Positions 46,432-55,797 of a DNA stretch of 64,000 nucleotides are shown piece by piece. The stretch's first letter is position 1; each line of letters opens with the position of its first letter. The notes under the pieces are model-generated. The model did not search any database, had not been told where the DNA came from, and saw only the letters and a list, made by a program, of their open reading frames with translations. Made by a program: the position numbers and the translations under genes. The DNA comes from Planctomycetaceae bacterium (GTDB taxonomy: Bacteria; Planctomycetota; Planctomycetia; Planctomycetales; Planctomycetaceae): positions 62,001-126,000 of the forward strand of contig JANQSH010000191.1 of NCBI GenBank assembly GCA_028284145.1, read 5' to 3'.

Positions 46432-47308
46432 AATCCTGCCCGACGTCCCACAAAAACGCCGCCGTTTACCGAAGTGGCTCAAACGCCCGATGCCGGGTCC
46501 GGGGATGGCGTATACATCCAATACGATTGAAGACCTGAAATTGGAGACCGTCTGCGAAAGTGCGAAATGCCCCAACCAGACAGAATGCTGGTCGCATCGG
46601 ACGGCGACATTCATGATTCTGGGAAACGTTTGCACCCGTCCTTGTGGATTCTGTTCCGTTCCCAAGGGAAAAACCGAGACGGTTGAGCTGGACGAACCGG
46701 AACGTGTGGCTGAGGCTGCCGAAAGGCTTGGCCTGGAACATGTCGTTATCACCTCCGTGACACGCGACGATCTTCCCGATGGTGGTGCTGACCACTTTTA
46801 CGAGTGCGTGCTCGCGGTGCGCGAGCGAACCGGCGCCGCAGTCGAAGTACTGACCCCCGATTTTCTGGGTGACAAATCCGCCATCGCACGGGTTGTGGAA
46901 GCCAGTCCCGACGTTTTCAACCACAATACTGAAACTGTGCCCCGGCTGTACTACCGTGTGCGACGCAATGCAGAATACCAGCGAACGCTCGATTTACTCG
47001 CTTACGTTAAAGAACTTTCCCCCAACATGCCGACGAAAAGCGGCCTGATGCTCGGACTTGGGGAGACGATTGAAGAAGTGCTTGCCGTCTGTGCCGATCT
47101 TCGTGCAGTTGGCTGCGAGATGATGACCATCGGTCAATATCTGCAGCCAACACCGGCTCATCTGCCGGTTGAGCGTTTTATCCCGCCGGAAGAGTTTGAC
47201 CTTGTGGGTGATGAAGTCAGGAAACTCGGTTTTGAACTGGTGGCCAGCGGCCCGTTTGTGCGGTCGAGTTACCACGCAGGCGAAATGGCGTCGGTACTGA
47301 GCCGGTAG
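46424..47308 (+). CDS. lipA: Lipoyl synthase
   Basis: Radical-SAM enzyme inserting two sulfurs into protein-bound octanoate. The 294-residue sequence has the auxiliary cluster ligands Cys44, Cys49 and Cys55 (CESAKCPNQTEC) and the radical-SAM ligands Cys70, Cys74 and Cys77 (CTRPCGFC). The C-terminal RSSYHA motif has the cluster-ligating serine. It begins 8 bp before the end of the LipB-like gene, implying translational coupling. Downstream are a hairpin repeat and repeat copy F. Confidence 0.97.
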   Translation: MLEILPDVPQKRRRLPKWLKRPMPGPGMAYTSNTIEDLKLETVCESAKCPNQTECWSHRTATFMILGNVCTRPCGFCSVPKGKTETVELDEPERVAEAAERLGLEHVVITSVTRDDLPDGGADHFYECVLAVRERTGAAVEVLTPDFLGDKSAIARVVEASPDVFNHNTETVPRLYYRVRRNAEYQRTLDLLAYVKELSPNMPTKSGLMLGLGETIEEVLAVCADLRAVGCEMMTIGQYLQPTPAHLPVERFIPPEEFDLVGDEVRKLGFELVASGPFVRSSYHAGEMASVLSR

Positions 47309-47319
47309 TTTCTGAACCA

Positions 47320-47344
47320 TCATACCCGCGCAGGCGGGAAGCCA
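47320..47344 (+). repeat. Short hairpin repeat, family 2, copy 2
   Basis: TCATACCCGCGCAGGCGGGAAGCCA: a CCCGC/GCGGG hairpin 11 bp after the lipA stop, directly abutting the palindrome of dispersed repeat copy F. It may serve as terminator for lipA, although no T run follows. Confidence 0.55.
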
Positions 47345-47380
47345 GAACGCATTACGTTCTTCTGTGCCGCGATGAGCATC
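47344..47380 (+). repeat. Dispersed intergenic repeat, copy F (truncated)
   Basis: Only the left part is recognisable: AGAACGCATTACGTTCT (47344-47360) and TCTGTGCCGCGATGAGC. The central and right blocks are missing. It lies between converging lipA and the SASA-type esterase gene. Confidence 0.75.
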
Positions 47381-47395
47381 CACCCTGCTCAAACA

Positions 47396-48133
47396 CTACT
47401 CCGGGCGGCCGTTGTCATCCGGTTCTTTGCCTTCAATTATCGCTTTCGCCTGTCGAGCATACCGCCGACCGAGTAGTTCGTAGCCTTCCTTTGTGTAATG
47501 CAGGTCGTTCTTCGATCCGTCCGGGCCTTTATTGTTCAAATCGTCGCAATCAACCCACGCCCCTCGCATGTCCTCGCGTGCGACTGCCACCTGTGCCTTG
47601 CGAACTTCGCCCCAGTGTCCCTCGTCAGGACCAAAATCGCTCAGTCGTCCGATCACGAAGTTCATGTTCGGCTGTTTCAGGTCGCGGCGCAAATTACTGA
47701 TGAGTTGCTTCATGGCATCGGCATAAGCGGCGCTCAACTTTTCTTTTGCGTCTCGCTCCCCCTGCATCCAGCAGAATGTTACCGATGCCGGTTCCGGATA
47801 CTTCTGCAACAACTTCCGATATTGGTCGAGAATCGGCTGGTAGTGTTTCGTTCCCGGGCTGATTGAATTTAGGTCATGTTTCTTTGCGATATCATTCCAT
47901 TCTTCAACCCAGAGGCGAATTGGCTGTCCGCCTTGTGCGACTTTGATGTAGACGACATCTGCATCGGAAAACAGCTTTATCGCTTCCGGCACAAAACCAG
48001 CTTCCGGTTTCATCCCTGCCATGTTCGACTGGCCCGACAGAATGAAAATATGCACCGGCTTATCAGCGGCTGAGGCCACTCCGATGGCCATCAGAAGAAG
48101 GAAAGCGAAACTGGCTGTATGAAAAAAAATCAT
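47396..48133 (-). CDS. Secreted SGNH/SASA-family carbohydrate esterase
   Basis: An exported 245-residue esterase of the sialate O-acetylesterase (SASA, PF03629-like) group. After a signal peptide (about 1-22), the nucleophile block FILSGQSNMAGM is followed by VTFCWMQGERDA (oxyanion region) and the catalytic pair in KNDLHYTKEGYELLG. Planctomycetes carry many such enzymes for deacetylating polysaccharides; the substrate here is unknown. The ATG at 48133 has GGGAG 8 nt upstream, and the 54 codons before it do not look coding. Confidence 0.87.
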   Translation of the reverse strand: MIFFHTASFAFLLLMAIGVASAADKPVHIFILSGQSNMAGMKPEAGFVPEAIKLFSDADVVYIKVAQGGQPIRLWVEEWNDIAKKHDLNSISPGTKHYQPILDQYRKLLQKYPEPASVTFCWMQGERDAKEKLSAAYADAMKQLISNLRRDLKQPNMNFVIGRLSDFGPDEGHWGEVRKAQVAVAREDMRGAWVDCDDLNNKGPDGSKNDLHYTKEGYELLGRRYARQAKAIIEGKEPDDNGRPE

Positions 48134-48224
48134 GGTGATTGCTCCCGATTGAAGAAGGGACCGCTGACTGTCATCCCAACCGTAAACCGGCAGAATGCAC
48201 GTGTCAACCAGCGCGATGACATTG

Positions 48225-49007
48225 TCAGCCACACCAGTGTGACTGAACAACTTCAAGAACGTCATTATGCAGCAGCGTATTGGAGGCCAGCACACTTGTT
48301 TTCGTCAGTGGCAGTGGCGCGTTGGTACAAGTGGTGATTTTTCCACCCGCTTCTTCCAGAATCAATCGGCCAGCCGCGAAGTCCCACGGTGAAAGCTCAT
48401 ACTCGAAGTAGGCGCCATACAATCCCGAGGCGACGTGGCACAAGTCGAGCGATGCCGTACCAAAGCGGCGAAAGCCGTGGATGTTTTTTTGAAACAGATC
48501 GCGCATCGCTGCGAGTGTTGCTTCCATCATCGTGCCACGATCGTAATAGAAGCCAACACCTATCAGCACTTCATCCAGACGTTGTGAAGGCGACACGGAA
48601 GCCGGCCGACCGTTCAATGCAGTACCGCTTCCACGAATGGCTTCATAGGTTTCCTCGCGAATGGGATTGTGCACAACACCGCAAACTGGCCGTCCATTTT
48701 CGTAGTAGGCGATAGAAATGGCGAAGTGCGGAATCTGATGAGCGAAATTGTTGGTTCCATCAAGCGGGTCGACGATCCATAACTTCTCAGCCGAAATGTC
48801 CGCTGACAACATCTCTTCACCGAGGATGGCATGGTCGGGGAATTGCTGCTGAATGTATTCGCCAATCGCCTGTTCAGACTCGACGTCTGCATCGGAAACA
48901 AGGTTGTAGCTTTCCTTGCTACGGATCGTGACGCCTTCACGAAAATAGCGGGCAACAATTGCACCGCCAATTCGTGCCGCCTCCCGAGCCACTTCCATTT
49001 CCTGCAT
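48225..49007 (-). CDS. Inositol monophosphatase family protein
   Basis: A 260-residue Mg2+-dependent, lithium-sensitive-type phosphatase. Metal-site motifs are GEEML near 63 and VDPLDGTNNFAHQIPHF near 80, and the third element is ELSPWDFAAGRLILEEAGG near 210. Substrates in this family include inositol phosphates, histidinol phosphate and NADP; sequence alone does not decide. AGAGGG lies 8 nt before the ATG. It is upstream of the SASA esterase gene on the same strand, with 91 bp between them. Confidence 0.92.
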   Translation of the reverse strand: MQEMEVAREAARIGGAIVARYFREGVTIRSKESYNLVSDADVESEQAIGEYIQQQFPDHAILGEEMLSADISAEKLWIVDPLDGTNNFAHQIPHFAISIAYYENGRPVCGVVHNPIREETYEAIRGSGTALNGRPASVSPSQRLDEVLIGVGFYYDRGTMMEATLAAMRDLFQKNIHGFRRFGTASLDLCHVASGLYGAYFEYELSPWDFAAGRLILEEAGGKITTCTNAPLPLTKTSVLASNTLLHNDVLEVVQSHWCG

Positions 49008-49045
49008 CGTGTTGCCCTCTGGAGAGTCTTTGGGAACCGGGTTAC

Positions 49046-49143
49046 AGAGCGTATTACGCTCTTCTTATGGCGCGAAAGTCGTCTTTTGGCCCGCAAACGC
49101 AGACTCCCACGAGCGAGAACCGTCACACGAAAAGGGAAACCGC
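49046..49143 (+). repeat. Dispersed intergenic repeat, copy G
   Basis: A full 98-bp plus-strand copy. AGAGCGTATTACGCTCT (49046-49062) is followed by TATGGCGCGAAAGTCGTC, TTGGCCCGCAAACGCAGACT, CCCACGAGCGAGAACCGT and CACACGAAAAGGGAAACCG. It lies just upstream of the IMPase gene, in the region before the triple-repeat protein's stop. Confidence 0.9.
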
Positions 49144-49242
49144 GCGAGGACAAGGAATACAAACGGGGCAACAGAGAATGCCATCACCAAAAAAGCAGGC
49201 CTGTCTCCAGACCTGCTTTGAGGTTGTCTTTGCAAGCGATGT

Positions 49243-50799
49243 TCAGATCACGTCTTTCGGTTTCGCATTGTTCGGCCTGACTTTGGGCAGAAATCTTTGT
49301 GGAAGGACCGGTCGGTGAATCGCACGTGGAAACTCCTGCATCTGGCTGTCATTGGTATGCTCTTCGTAGATCTTTGCCCCTTCTGGATGTTTCTTCTTCA
49401 ATTCTTCAAGGTCCTTCGCCTTATACTCTTTGGTCACTTCATTGCCGTTTTCCTGTCGAGTGACGGTGACGTGAATGTCATTCCCGTTACTGTCTTTGAT
49501 AACAATGGTCTCGCCATTCTGGTGAACCTTCATCGTCCGTTCGCCATTGATAATCGTTGTGGATTTGGAGGTCACATTGCCCTGAACGTTCCCAGGTTGT
49601 GGAAAGTTGGGAGGAGGAAACAGTTGACCATTGATGATAATCTGCGGGACACCAATACCGGGAGGAAGTGCATTCCCGGCATTGGCTTGTTTGACCGGCA
49701 TGTGTTTCTTGTACAACTTGTAAATATCAGGGTGTTTCTTTTTCAGATCGCCATCATTTTTACCTTCGTACTCGCGCGTCGTTTTCACACCCTTTTCAAC
49801 TTCGGTTACTTTGACGATCAGCTTGCCATCGGGAAAGCGTTTGATGTTAATTTTGCGATTACCGTCGCGTGCCGTCACTTCCTCGCCCCGGGCTCGTGGT
49901 TGAAGTTGAGGAGGAAGCACTGGAGGCATAATCCCTCGAGGAAATCCCCGCACCTGAATCCCATTTGGTCCGGGAAAAACGCCACGGACATTGCGTGCGT
50001 TGTTTTCCGGCGCGGGCATGTGCTTTTCGTACAGTTTGTGGACCTCAGGATGTTTCTGCTTCAGTTCTTCGGCACTGCCTGCCTTGTACTCTTTTGTTTC
50101 GGGTTCGCCGTTGACCTTTTTCGTAATTTTTACAACCACAGAACCATCGGGATTCTCGGTGAGTTTCACGGTTCGGCCATCATCTCGCGTTGTCACTTCT
50201 CTTGGCTGACCATTATTCCCCGCATTGGGAAACCCTGGAAAGACCCCACCGGGAAAGGGAACAGGGACAGCCCCTCCCTGGCCACCCTGAATCTGAATAC
50301 CGTTTGGTCCAGCCACACGAATCCGGATGTTGCCATTCCTCAGCTGAATGATTTGTGCTTGTGGATTCGCACCTGCAGGTTGGTTCATCTCTGGAGGAAG
50401 GAGCGCCTTTGCCCGTTGTGCGACGGCAGCATCTTCGCTTTGGGAAAGCTTCTTCAACTCTGTCCTGGCCGCTTCCTTGTTGGTGTCGTCATTGCTGAAC
50501 AGATGACGTGACAGGATGCTGATACATTGCGTAGAGATCTCCAGGTCTTTGGTCTCCGCAGCTTTCGCAACTGACGGAATGGCCGGCTTCCCCGCTTTGA
50601 ACAAGTCATTCGCAGCGATTTTGCGAGTCTTGTAGTCATCGTCGGATAACTGTTCGATCCACCTGGCAATTTGACCGGAATCGATCTCAGCCTCTTTTTT
50701 TCCTGCGATCTTCTCCTGGTTCCCCTGAACCGGAATAACCACCGCAAAGAGAATACCAGCAATAATCGCCGACATGACAAGAACTTGCTTCATCAACAT
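49243..50799 (-). CDS. Exported protein with three internal repeats, function unknown
   Basis: A 518-residue protein with a signal peptide (about 1-26) and a small helical HEAT-like region (about 40-135). Three diverged repeats of roughly 65-75 residues follow (about 195-270, 305-370, 415-485), each ending in a K/E-rich block of the form LKxKHPExxKxYEKHxP. Gly/Pro/Asn-rich linkers containing PNGIQ and PFPGG separate the repeats. Each repeat begins with a strand-forming segment (EVTTRDDGRTVKL, EEVTARDGNRKINI, TTIINGERTMKV). AGGAG lies 8 nt before the ATG. I do not recognise a family; a cell-surface or periplasmic binding role is a guess. Confidence 0.7.
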   Translation of the reverse strand: MLMKQVLVMSAIIAGILFAVVIPVQGNQEKIAGKKEAEIDSGQIARWIEQLSDDDYKTRKIAANDLFKAGKPAIPSVAKAAETKDLEISTQCISILSRHLFSNDDTNKEAARTELKKLSQSEDAAVAQRAKALLPPEMNQPAGANPQAQIIQLRNGNIRIRVAGPNGIQIQGGQGGAVPVPFPGGVFPGFPNAGNNGQPREVTTRDDGRTVKLTENPDGSVVVKITKKVNGEPETKEYKAGSAEELKQKHPEVHKLYEKHMPAPENNARNVRGVFPGPNGIQVRGFPRGIMPPVLPPQLQPRARGEEVTARDGNRKINIKRFPDGKLIVKVTEVEKGVKTTREYEGKNDGDLKKKHPDIYKLYKKHMPVKQANAGNALPPGIGVPQIIINGQLFPPPNFPQPGNVQGNVTSKSTTIINGERTMKVHQNGETIVIKDSNGNDIHVTVTRQENGNEVTKEYKAKDLEELKKKHPEGAKIYEEHTNDSQMQEFPRAIHRPVLPQRFLPKVRPNNAKPKDVI

Positions 50800-50888
50800 T
50801 GCGTCTGCTCCTGAATTCTATTGAACGCTGAATTCGGCCGAATTCTGTTCTGTCGAGGCTTGTGCCCCTGTCAGACCACCTGCTTTGG

Positions 50889-50922
50889 CAGTTTGAAGTC
50901 CGACACAGTTTGAAGTTCAGCA
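50889..50922 (-). repeat. Tandem 17-bp repeat
   Basis: Two adjacent units of CAGTTTGAAGTYCRRCA about 90 bp upstream of the triple-repeat protein gene, in its probable promoter region. Confidence 0.55.
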
Positions 50923-51117
50923 CAGTGAAATTTGTCTTGCAAGGAAGCGACGATCGATTGCCGCGACCTCTCTGAATCCTCAATCATCATTATCTTAACG
51001 AATTACTGATCGCTGCCAACATCGACAGGAACATGTCGGGAAAAAAGTAACGATTACAGGGGTTATCCATACCGTTTTGGGAATGTCCACTCCTCCCGGA
51101 CGGGCAGGAACACCATA

Positions 51118-51216
51118 GAGCAGTTTCCCTTTTTGTGTGACGGTTCTCGCTCGTGGGAGCCTGTATTTGCAGGTCAGGAGATGATTTTCGTGGCACAGAA
51201 GAGCGTATTACGCTCT
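51118..51216 (-). repeat. Dispersed intergenic repeat, copy H
   Basis: A 99-bp minus-strand copy with a perfect AGAGCGTAATACGCTCT palindrome at 51200-51216 (minus-strand reading) and a GGAAACTGCTCT end at 51118. TA flanks both ends (ATAGAGC and GCTCTAA), consistent with a TA target. Confidence 0.9.
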
Positions 51217-51419
51217 AAGTTGATGGACTTGAGGCATTTTCGCAAATTTCACGAGGTAGAGTTGAAGAGGAACCGACTACAGATTCTGCCGTGAATTCGC
51301 CGATCTAACGTAGGCCCTGAGTTCCGCTTCATGCCGCCAACTGCGGAATGAACGACCGATTCGACCTGCATTGCTGACCACGCCGTTTCATTTCACAAGA
51401 CGTGACCGGACAAGCGACG

Positions 51420-52352
51420 ATGAGCCGCGATACCGCCTTGAAAACCGGCTTATGTGTTTTCACTGCTGCACTGGGATTGATCCTGCTCCTTGCCAACGGG
51501 ATCGCGATTACCACGTATGAACTCATCACTCCGCTGGGGGTGTTGGCTGTTCTGGGGCCATGTGCCGCCTTCTATCATCAACGGCAGTCCGAACAACTTG
51601 CCATGACACTGCTGTCGGTGATTTTCGTGATGATCTTCTTCACCTGTTTCACGTTTTTCATGTATGGTGGCACATCACTGGGTTTTCCGTTGATTGACGC
51701 ACCGCTGAAAGCAGCGGACGAAGCGATCGGCGTTCACCTGCCTGCCATTGTTGCCTGGGCTGAGGCGCATCCTCGGATCGCTTCGATATTGCAGATTGCC
51801 TACGATTCCGTCCTGCCGCAAACACTGGTCCTCGTCTTATTGCTCGGCTTTCTCGGTGACAAATTGTCGCTGGAAGGATTTGTCCGGCAATTCATGCTCG
51901 TGCTGGTTTTGACGGGGCTTGTGTTCATCTTCGTTCCAGCCGAGGGACCGTTTATTGCCTATGCGTTTGAGCCAACCGCACATCAGTCGAAGTACCTTGC
52001 CGAGTTGCATGCCGTTCGGGGCGGGGAATTGACTGCCGTCTCACTCAGGAATGCAGAAGGTCTGGTGACGTTTCCATCATTCCATACGAGCTGGGCAATC
52101 CTGCTGATTTACGCAGTACGAAATTATCGATTCCTGTTCCCGATCAGCGTCATCCTCAACAGTATGTGCATTGCGGCAACAATGACAACCGGCTGGCACT
52201 ATGCAACCGATGTCATTGGCGGAATTCTGATGGCCGCTTTCGTTATCCTGTTGAGCCGCAGGATGGAATTGCACCTGTATCTACCCAATGGCAAAAGTAT
52301 TATGTTCCAGCCATGGACGTTGTGCCGCCGCCCGGAACACCAACCGTTTTGA
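51420..52352 (+). CDS. PAP2-family membrane phosphatase
   Basis: Integral membrane acid phosphatase of 310 residues with about seven hydrophobic helices. The PAP2 signature is split as FPSFHTSWAILLI (phosphate-binding His) and TGWHYATDVIGGIL (catalytic His and Asp). This resembles the PAP2_3/inositolphosphotransferase subgroup, so lipid phosphate or phosphoinositol chemistry at the envelope is possible. The ATG at 51420 is preferred to a GTG six codons earlier, though neither has a strong ribosome binding site. It stands alone after a repeat-rich region. Confidence 0.87.
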   Translation: MSRDTALKTGLCVFTAALGLILLLANGIAITTYELITPLGVLAVLGPCAAFYHQRQSEQLAMTLLSVIFVMIFFTCFTFFMYGGTSLGFPLIDAPLKAADEAIGVHLPAIVAWAEAHPRIASILQIAYDSVLPQTLVLVLLLGFLGDKLSLEGFVRQFMLVLVLTGLVFIFVPAEGPFIAYAFEPTAHQSKYLAELHAVRGGELTAVSLRNAEGLVTFPSFHTSWAILLIYAVRNYRFLFPISVILNSMCIAATMTTGWHYATDVIGGILMAAFVILLSRRMELHLYLPNGKSIMFQPWTLCRRPEHQPF

Positions 52353-52726
52353 GTCATCGATTGCGCGCAGCAGGTCAGGTATGTCTGGCAGAAAGGGACT
52401 CTCGCCAAGGAAGAAGTTTTGGACAGGATGACAGGATAGCCGTATTGCCACGCAACGCAGTTAATTTCTCACATTCCGCCCATACCTGACGGCATCCCGG
52501 TAGTCGTCTTCATCGCCGCATTCCGCATAAGGAAAAACAGGGCAACGCAGCAATGGGAATGGGATTTTTCGGGTGCCATGCTTTGCATCGAGCTGCAGGG
52601 CAAGCATGCCTCCAGCGACGTGCTACGCTACGCACAGCGGGGTATCGACTTCTATTTCGCGACTTCATTCCGCGATGGCGTAACGTCGCGGCTATGATTC
52701 ATCTTTGTGGACTCTGCAGCTGCGAA
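52353..52726. other. Intergenic region between converging PAP2 and TolC genes
   Basis: About 374 bp with no gene. It contains family 3 repeat copy 2 and ACAGGAT-rich sequence also seen near dispersed repeat copy E. Confidence 0.5.
52518..52570 (+). repeat. Short repeat, family 3, copy 2
   Basis: CCGCATAAGGAAAAACAGGGCAACGC and, after a 12-nt spacer, GGGATTTTTCGGG. It matches the 44811 copy in both words. Confidence 0.5.
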
Positions 52727-55546
52727 CTACGGTTCGACCGACTCAAACAGATCCTGTGGTGGATCGTTCGCGGAGGGTAAGTCGCTGGAATTTTGGGATT
52801 GTGTGGCGGAGTGACTCTTCAGTTCCGCTGCTTCCCAGAAAACGCCCGGACCGGTTTTCATTTTAGGTTCCGAATACGATGCCCGCTTGATCGAGCCTGT
52901 CTTTCCATCGACATCATCGGCTGGAATAACAGGCATATTTCCCGGCTGCAACTCTGGCATCAGGGAAGGGGCCGATCGTTTTGGCGGCACAGACTCTTCT
53001 ACTGGTTGAATAAGAGGCGATGATTCCCTCCACTCAGTTCGCTTGGGAGGCGAAACCAGTTCCGCCTCGGCTTTCGTGGATTCCAACGGTGACGTCGGCT
53101 CTATTGTTTCCGTATCGATCGACTTCTGAACCGGAGCCGTTTCGACATTTATTGAAGTCATTTTGCTGCCGACTGTTGGTACCAGTGCCGGTTTCAATTC
53201 GATCTGTGTAATCGTTTCTGACTTCAGAATCGGGAACAGATTCGTGTTGTCTTCGTTATCCACGTCTGCCAGCGGCGGAACGTCGGCAACCGGAGTCCTG
53301 TCTGTCGTGATGAGATCAACCTGATTATGACCCTGCTTTTGAACGATGCCATCGTTGGTTGATTCCGCCTGATTCTGATGAGGCCTTCCTGCTTCACGAC
53401 TCCCGGTCTGGGGAAACTCAGGACCAGCCTTATCTTCTGAGGTGCGGTTGGGCTTAATGCTGGATCTGTTATCTGCTTCCGGATCGAGGGGTTGCGGCAA
53501 TTCCGGTGCAATCGGTTCAGTTTCTTTCACACGTGGTGCCAGAGGTGCAACTGGACCGGGGTAGTTCGGCAACGAAAGCTGGGGTGACAATCCGTTGTTG
53601 AGCGGTTGTGGTTGCTTCACTCCCACATCAGTCAATGGCGTCATTCGGCGTTTTGCCCGTTTCAACGCATCTGCATAGGCCTTGGTGGGCCACTTACCCT
53701 CTTCCAGATAAATCTCGCTGTAATCCAGCAACGAACCTTTCTCGAAGTGCACGTTTTTCACGGCAAGCGTGTATTCAATAAGTGCCCGGAAGTAACCGGT
53801 GTCGGCGGTGGCAACACGGCGTTGTGCTTCCAACACCTGGTCCAAAGAAGCTTTCTCGGCTTCAAATGCTGCCTGCACAGCCGCCAGTTCTGTGTGTGCC
53901 GCCTTTCGGCGATTGTAGTTCGTACGAACAACTTCAAAAGCACGGTCTTTTTCCGCAATGGTATTGCTGAGATCATAGACCACCTGCCGTTCCTGCTCTT
54001 TGAGGATGACTCGCTCACGGGCGAGGTTCAACTCGGCATTTCGAACAGCGGCATGGGCCTGCCGGTATCCAATGGGCAACGACAGTTCGACTCCCAATTG
54101 CCATTCCTGATGATTGCCGTTTGTCAGGCTGTCAAACGCGTTGTTTTGATCGCCATTGACATCGGAATGCTGCCTCAACAGGTCTTTGCCGAATCCTCGC
54201 CACCGGTAACGTCCGACCAGATCGAGTTCCGGTTTCAGGAAATTTTGACTCGCCTGCAGTTCCTTCTCACGCTTTTTGACCTGCCATTTTTGCTTGCGGA
54301 GTTCCACACGACGCACCAAAGCCTCGACCAGAGATTCGTCCCAGTCAAACACCACGCGGGCAGCCAGTGGTTCATCGGCCGGTCGCAACAGTTGTCCATC
54401 ATTTATCGGCCAGCCGACGAGCATCCGCAACCTTCGCTCAGCGACCAGCACCCCGCCATTGCCGCGGAAAGTCCCTCCGCCGCTTCCATTGTTTGTGCGG
54501 GTGCCTTCCACAAGTTTGCCATTTAAGGCGTTCTGCACTTCTTCCTGAAACCGATAGTATTGTTCGCGGGCCTGCGCCTCTTTGTTCGCCTCGCCACCAC
54601 GTTTACCCGTTTCGTTGAGAACCTTGATCACCTGCCAGGTTTCCAATGCTGAGTTGCGCGCATTGATTTTCGCATCAAGATCGCGATACGCAAAATAGAG
54701 ATCCCAATAGGCATTTTCGATGTTGCTGACGAAGTTACGGATCTCCATTTCAAATTCGGCCAGCGAAATATCGGTGTTGATGCGCGCGATGAGCACGCCG
54801 TTGTAGACACCTGGAACGTCACTCGGTCCAGCGATGCGATTGAAGTCGACGCCGCCTCCCTGCCAGACCGGATGCCGTGCTTCCATTTCGATGTTCGTGT
54901 TCCACGCGCTACCAAAGGCATTTCCTGGTGCCGTGTTGGAATCGTAATCGGTGTTCTTGCGCAGAATCAGTTCCGTCCCGGTCATTGCCCGTTTGGTCAG
55001 TTGCGCCTGATAAACCGCTGCATCCTGATCAAGCACACGTACGCCACCGCCAAAGAAGACGTTATTCAATTCGCGATCGTTGTTCTCGAAAAATGCACTG
55101 GCCGCGAATGAGGCGTCATAAGCGCTCAATGCAGCCTCGACACCAAACCGGGGATCGGTCTCGGTTACGGCCGGATCAAGTTTGGTTGTGATCGTTTCCG
55201 GTGACCGCAGAATCAGTCCACCGAGATCGCGCACAACTTTGGAATTTGCCAACGCGTGCTGCACGATTTCCTGCAAAGTGATATCAATATAGTCTTCGGG
55301 CATGCGGTCCGTCAGTGTGACCGGGCGAGGCGTGACCTGCAGGTCTTCAATGTCAACGCCTTCGACGTCGGGGTATTCAATCCGCGTGGCAGCGTGGCGA
55401 TAGTATTCGCTTCCGGCATCAGATGGTCTCTTTTTGTCCTGCCAGAATTTGCATCCCATAACCATGCCGCAGACCGAGAACGTGACCAGCACACAAAGCG
55501 CTCGCAAAACTGTCGTGCGACAAAATGTGGCTTGATCAGAAGTCAC
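52727..55546 (-). CDS. TolC-family outer-membrane efflux lipoprotein
   Basis: A 939-residue outer-membrane factor. The signal peptide ends with lipobox VMGC (Cys32). Two TolC-type repeats of long helices follow, for example ITLQEIVQHALANSKVV, EFEMEIRNFVSNIENAYWDLYFAYRDLDAKINARNSAL and RNAELNLARERVILKEQERQVVYDLSNTIAEKDRAFEVVRTNYN. A proline/glutamate-rich tail of about 280 residues extends beyond the TolC domain, an unusual addition. It is divergent from the GAF-HlyD gene, whose product and those following it would form the periplasmic part of the same export system. No ABC or RND pump is nearby. Confidence 0.9.
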   Translation of the reverse strand: MTSDQATFCRTTVLRALCVLVTFSVCGMVMGCKFWQDKKRPSDAGSEYYRHAATRIEYPDVEGVDIEDLQVTPRPVTLTDRMPEDYIDITLQEIVQHALANSKVVRDLGGLILRSPETITTKLDPAVTETDPRFGVEAALSAYDASFAASAFFENNDRELNNVFFGGGVRVLDQDAAVYQAQLTKRAMTGTELILRKNTDYDSNTAPGNAFGSAWNTNIEMEARHPVWQGGGVDFNRIAGPSDVPGVYNGVLIARINTDISLAEFEMEIRNFVSNIENAYWDLYFAYRDLDAKINARNSALETWQVIKVLNETGKRGGEANKEAQAREQYYRFQEEVQNALNGKLVEGTRTNNGSGGGTFRGNGGVLVAERRLRMLVGWPINDGQLLRPADEPLAARVVFDWDESLVEALVRRVELRKQKWQVKKREKELQASQNFLKPELDLVGRYRWRGFGKDLLRQHSDVNGDQNNAFDSLTNGNHQEWQLGVELSLPIGYRQAHAAVRNAELNLARERVILKEQERQVVYDLSNTIAEKDRAFEVVRTNYNRRKAAHTELAAVQAAFEAEKASLDQVLEAQRRVATADTGYFRALIEYTLAVKNVHFEKGSLLDYSEIYLEEGKWPTKAYADALKRAKRRMTPLTDVGVKQPQPLNNGLSPQLSLPNYPGPVAPLAPRVKETEPIAPELPQPLDPEADNRSSIKPNRTSEDKAGPEFPQTGSREAGRPHQNQAESTNDGIVQKQGHNQVDLITTDRTPVADVPPLADVDNEDNTNLFPILKSETITQIELKPALVPTVGSKMTSINVETAPVQKSIDTETIEPTSPLESTKAEAELVSPPKRTEWRESSPLIQPVEESVPPKRSAPSLMPELQPGNMPVIPADDVDGKTGSIKRASYSEPKMKTGPGVFWEAAELKSHSATQSQNSSDLPSANDPPQDLFESVEP

Positions 55547-55797
55547 AAGTCGTTCCCGTTAAATGTTTTACACTCTCCATCTTGCCATCGGACAAAGACC
55601 AGGCGCGGACCTTGCGCACGAGGACTTTTATCCCTTAATTCGGCACATGGGTCGGTCAGGACAAACGCTAATTTCCACAAATCCGGAATTCTCGGAATAA
55701 CCGTACCTGCTTCTGGCACACGGATTCTCAGCGCGCCGACGATTTGAGCCGAAATATGAATGACAAATCGCTGCTTCTCAAGGTATAACCAATAGAT

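Larger units (their letters stand above)
50800..51419. other. Divergent intergenic region with repeats
   Basis: About 620 bp between the triple-repeat protein gene (minus) and the PAP2 gene (plus). It contains a 17-bp tandem repeat and dispersed repeat copy H. No gene seen. Confidence 0.5.
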
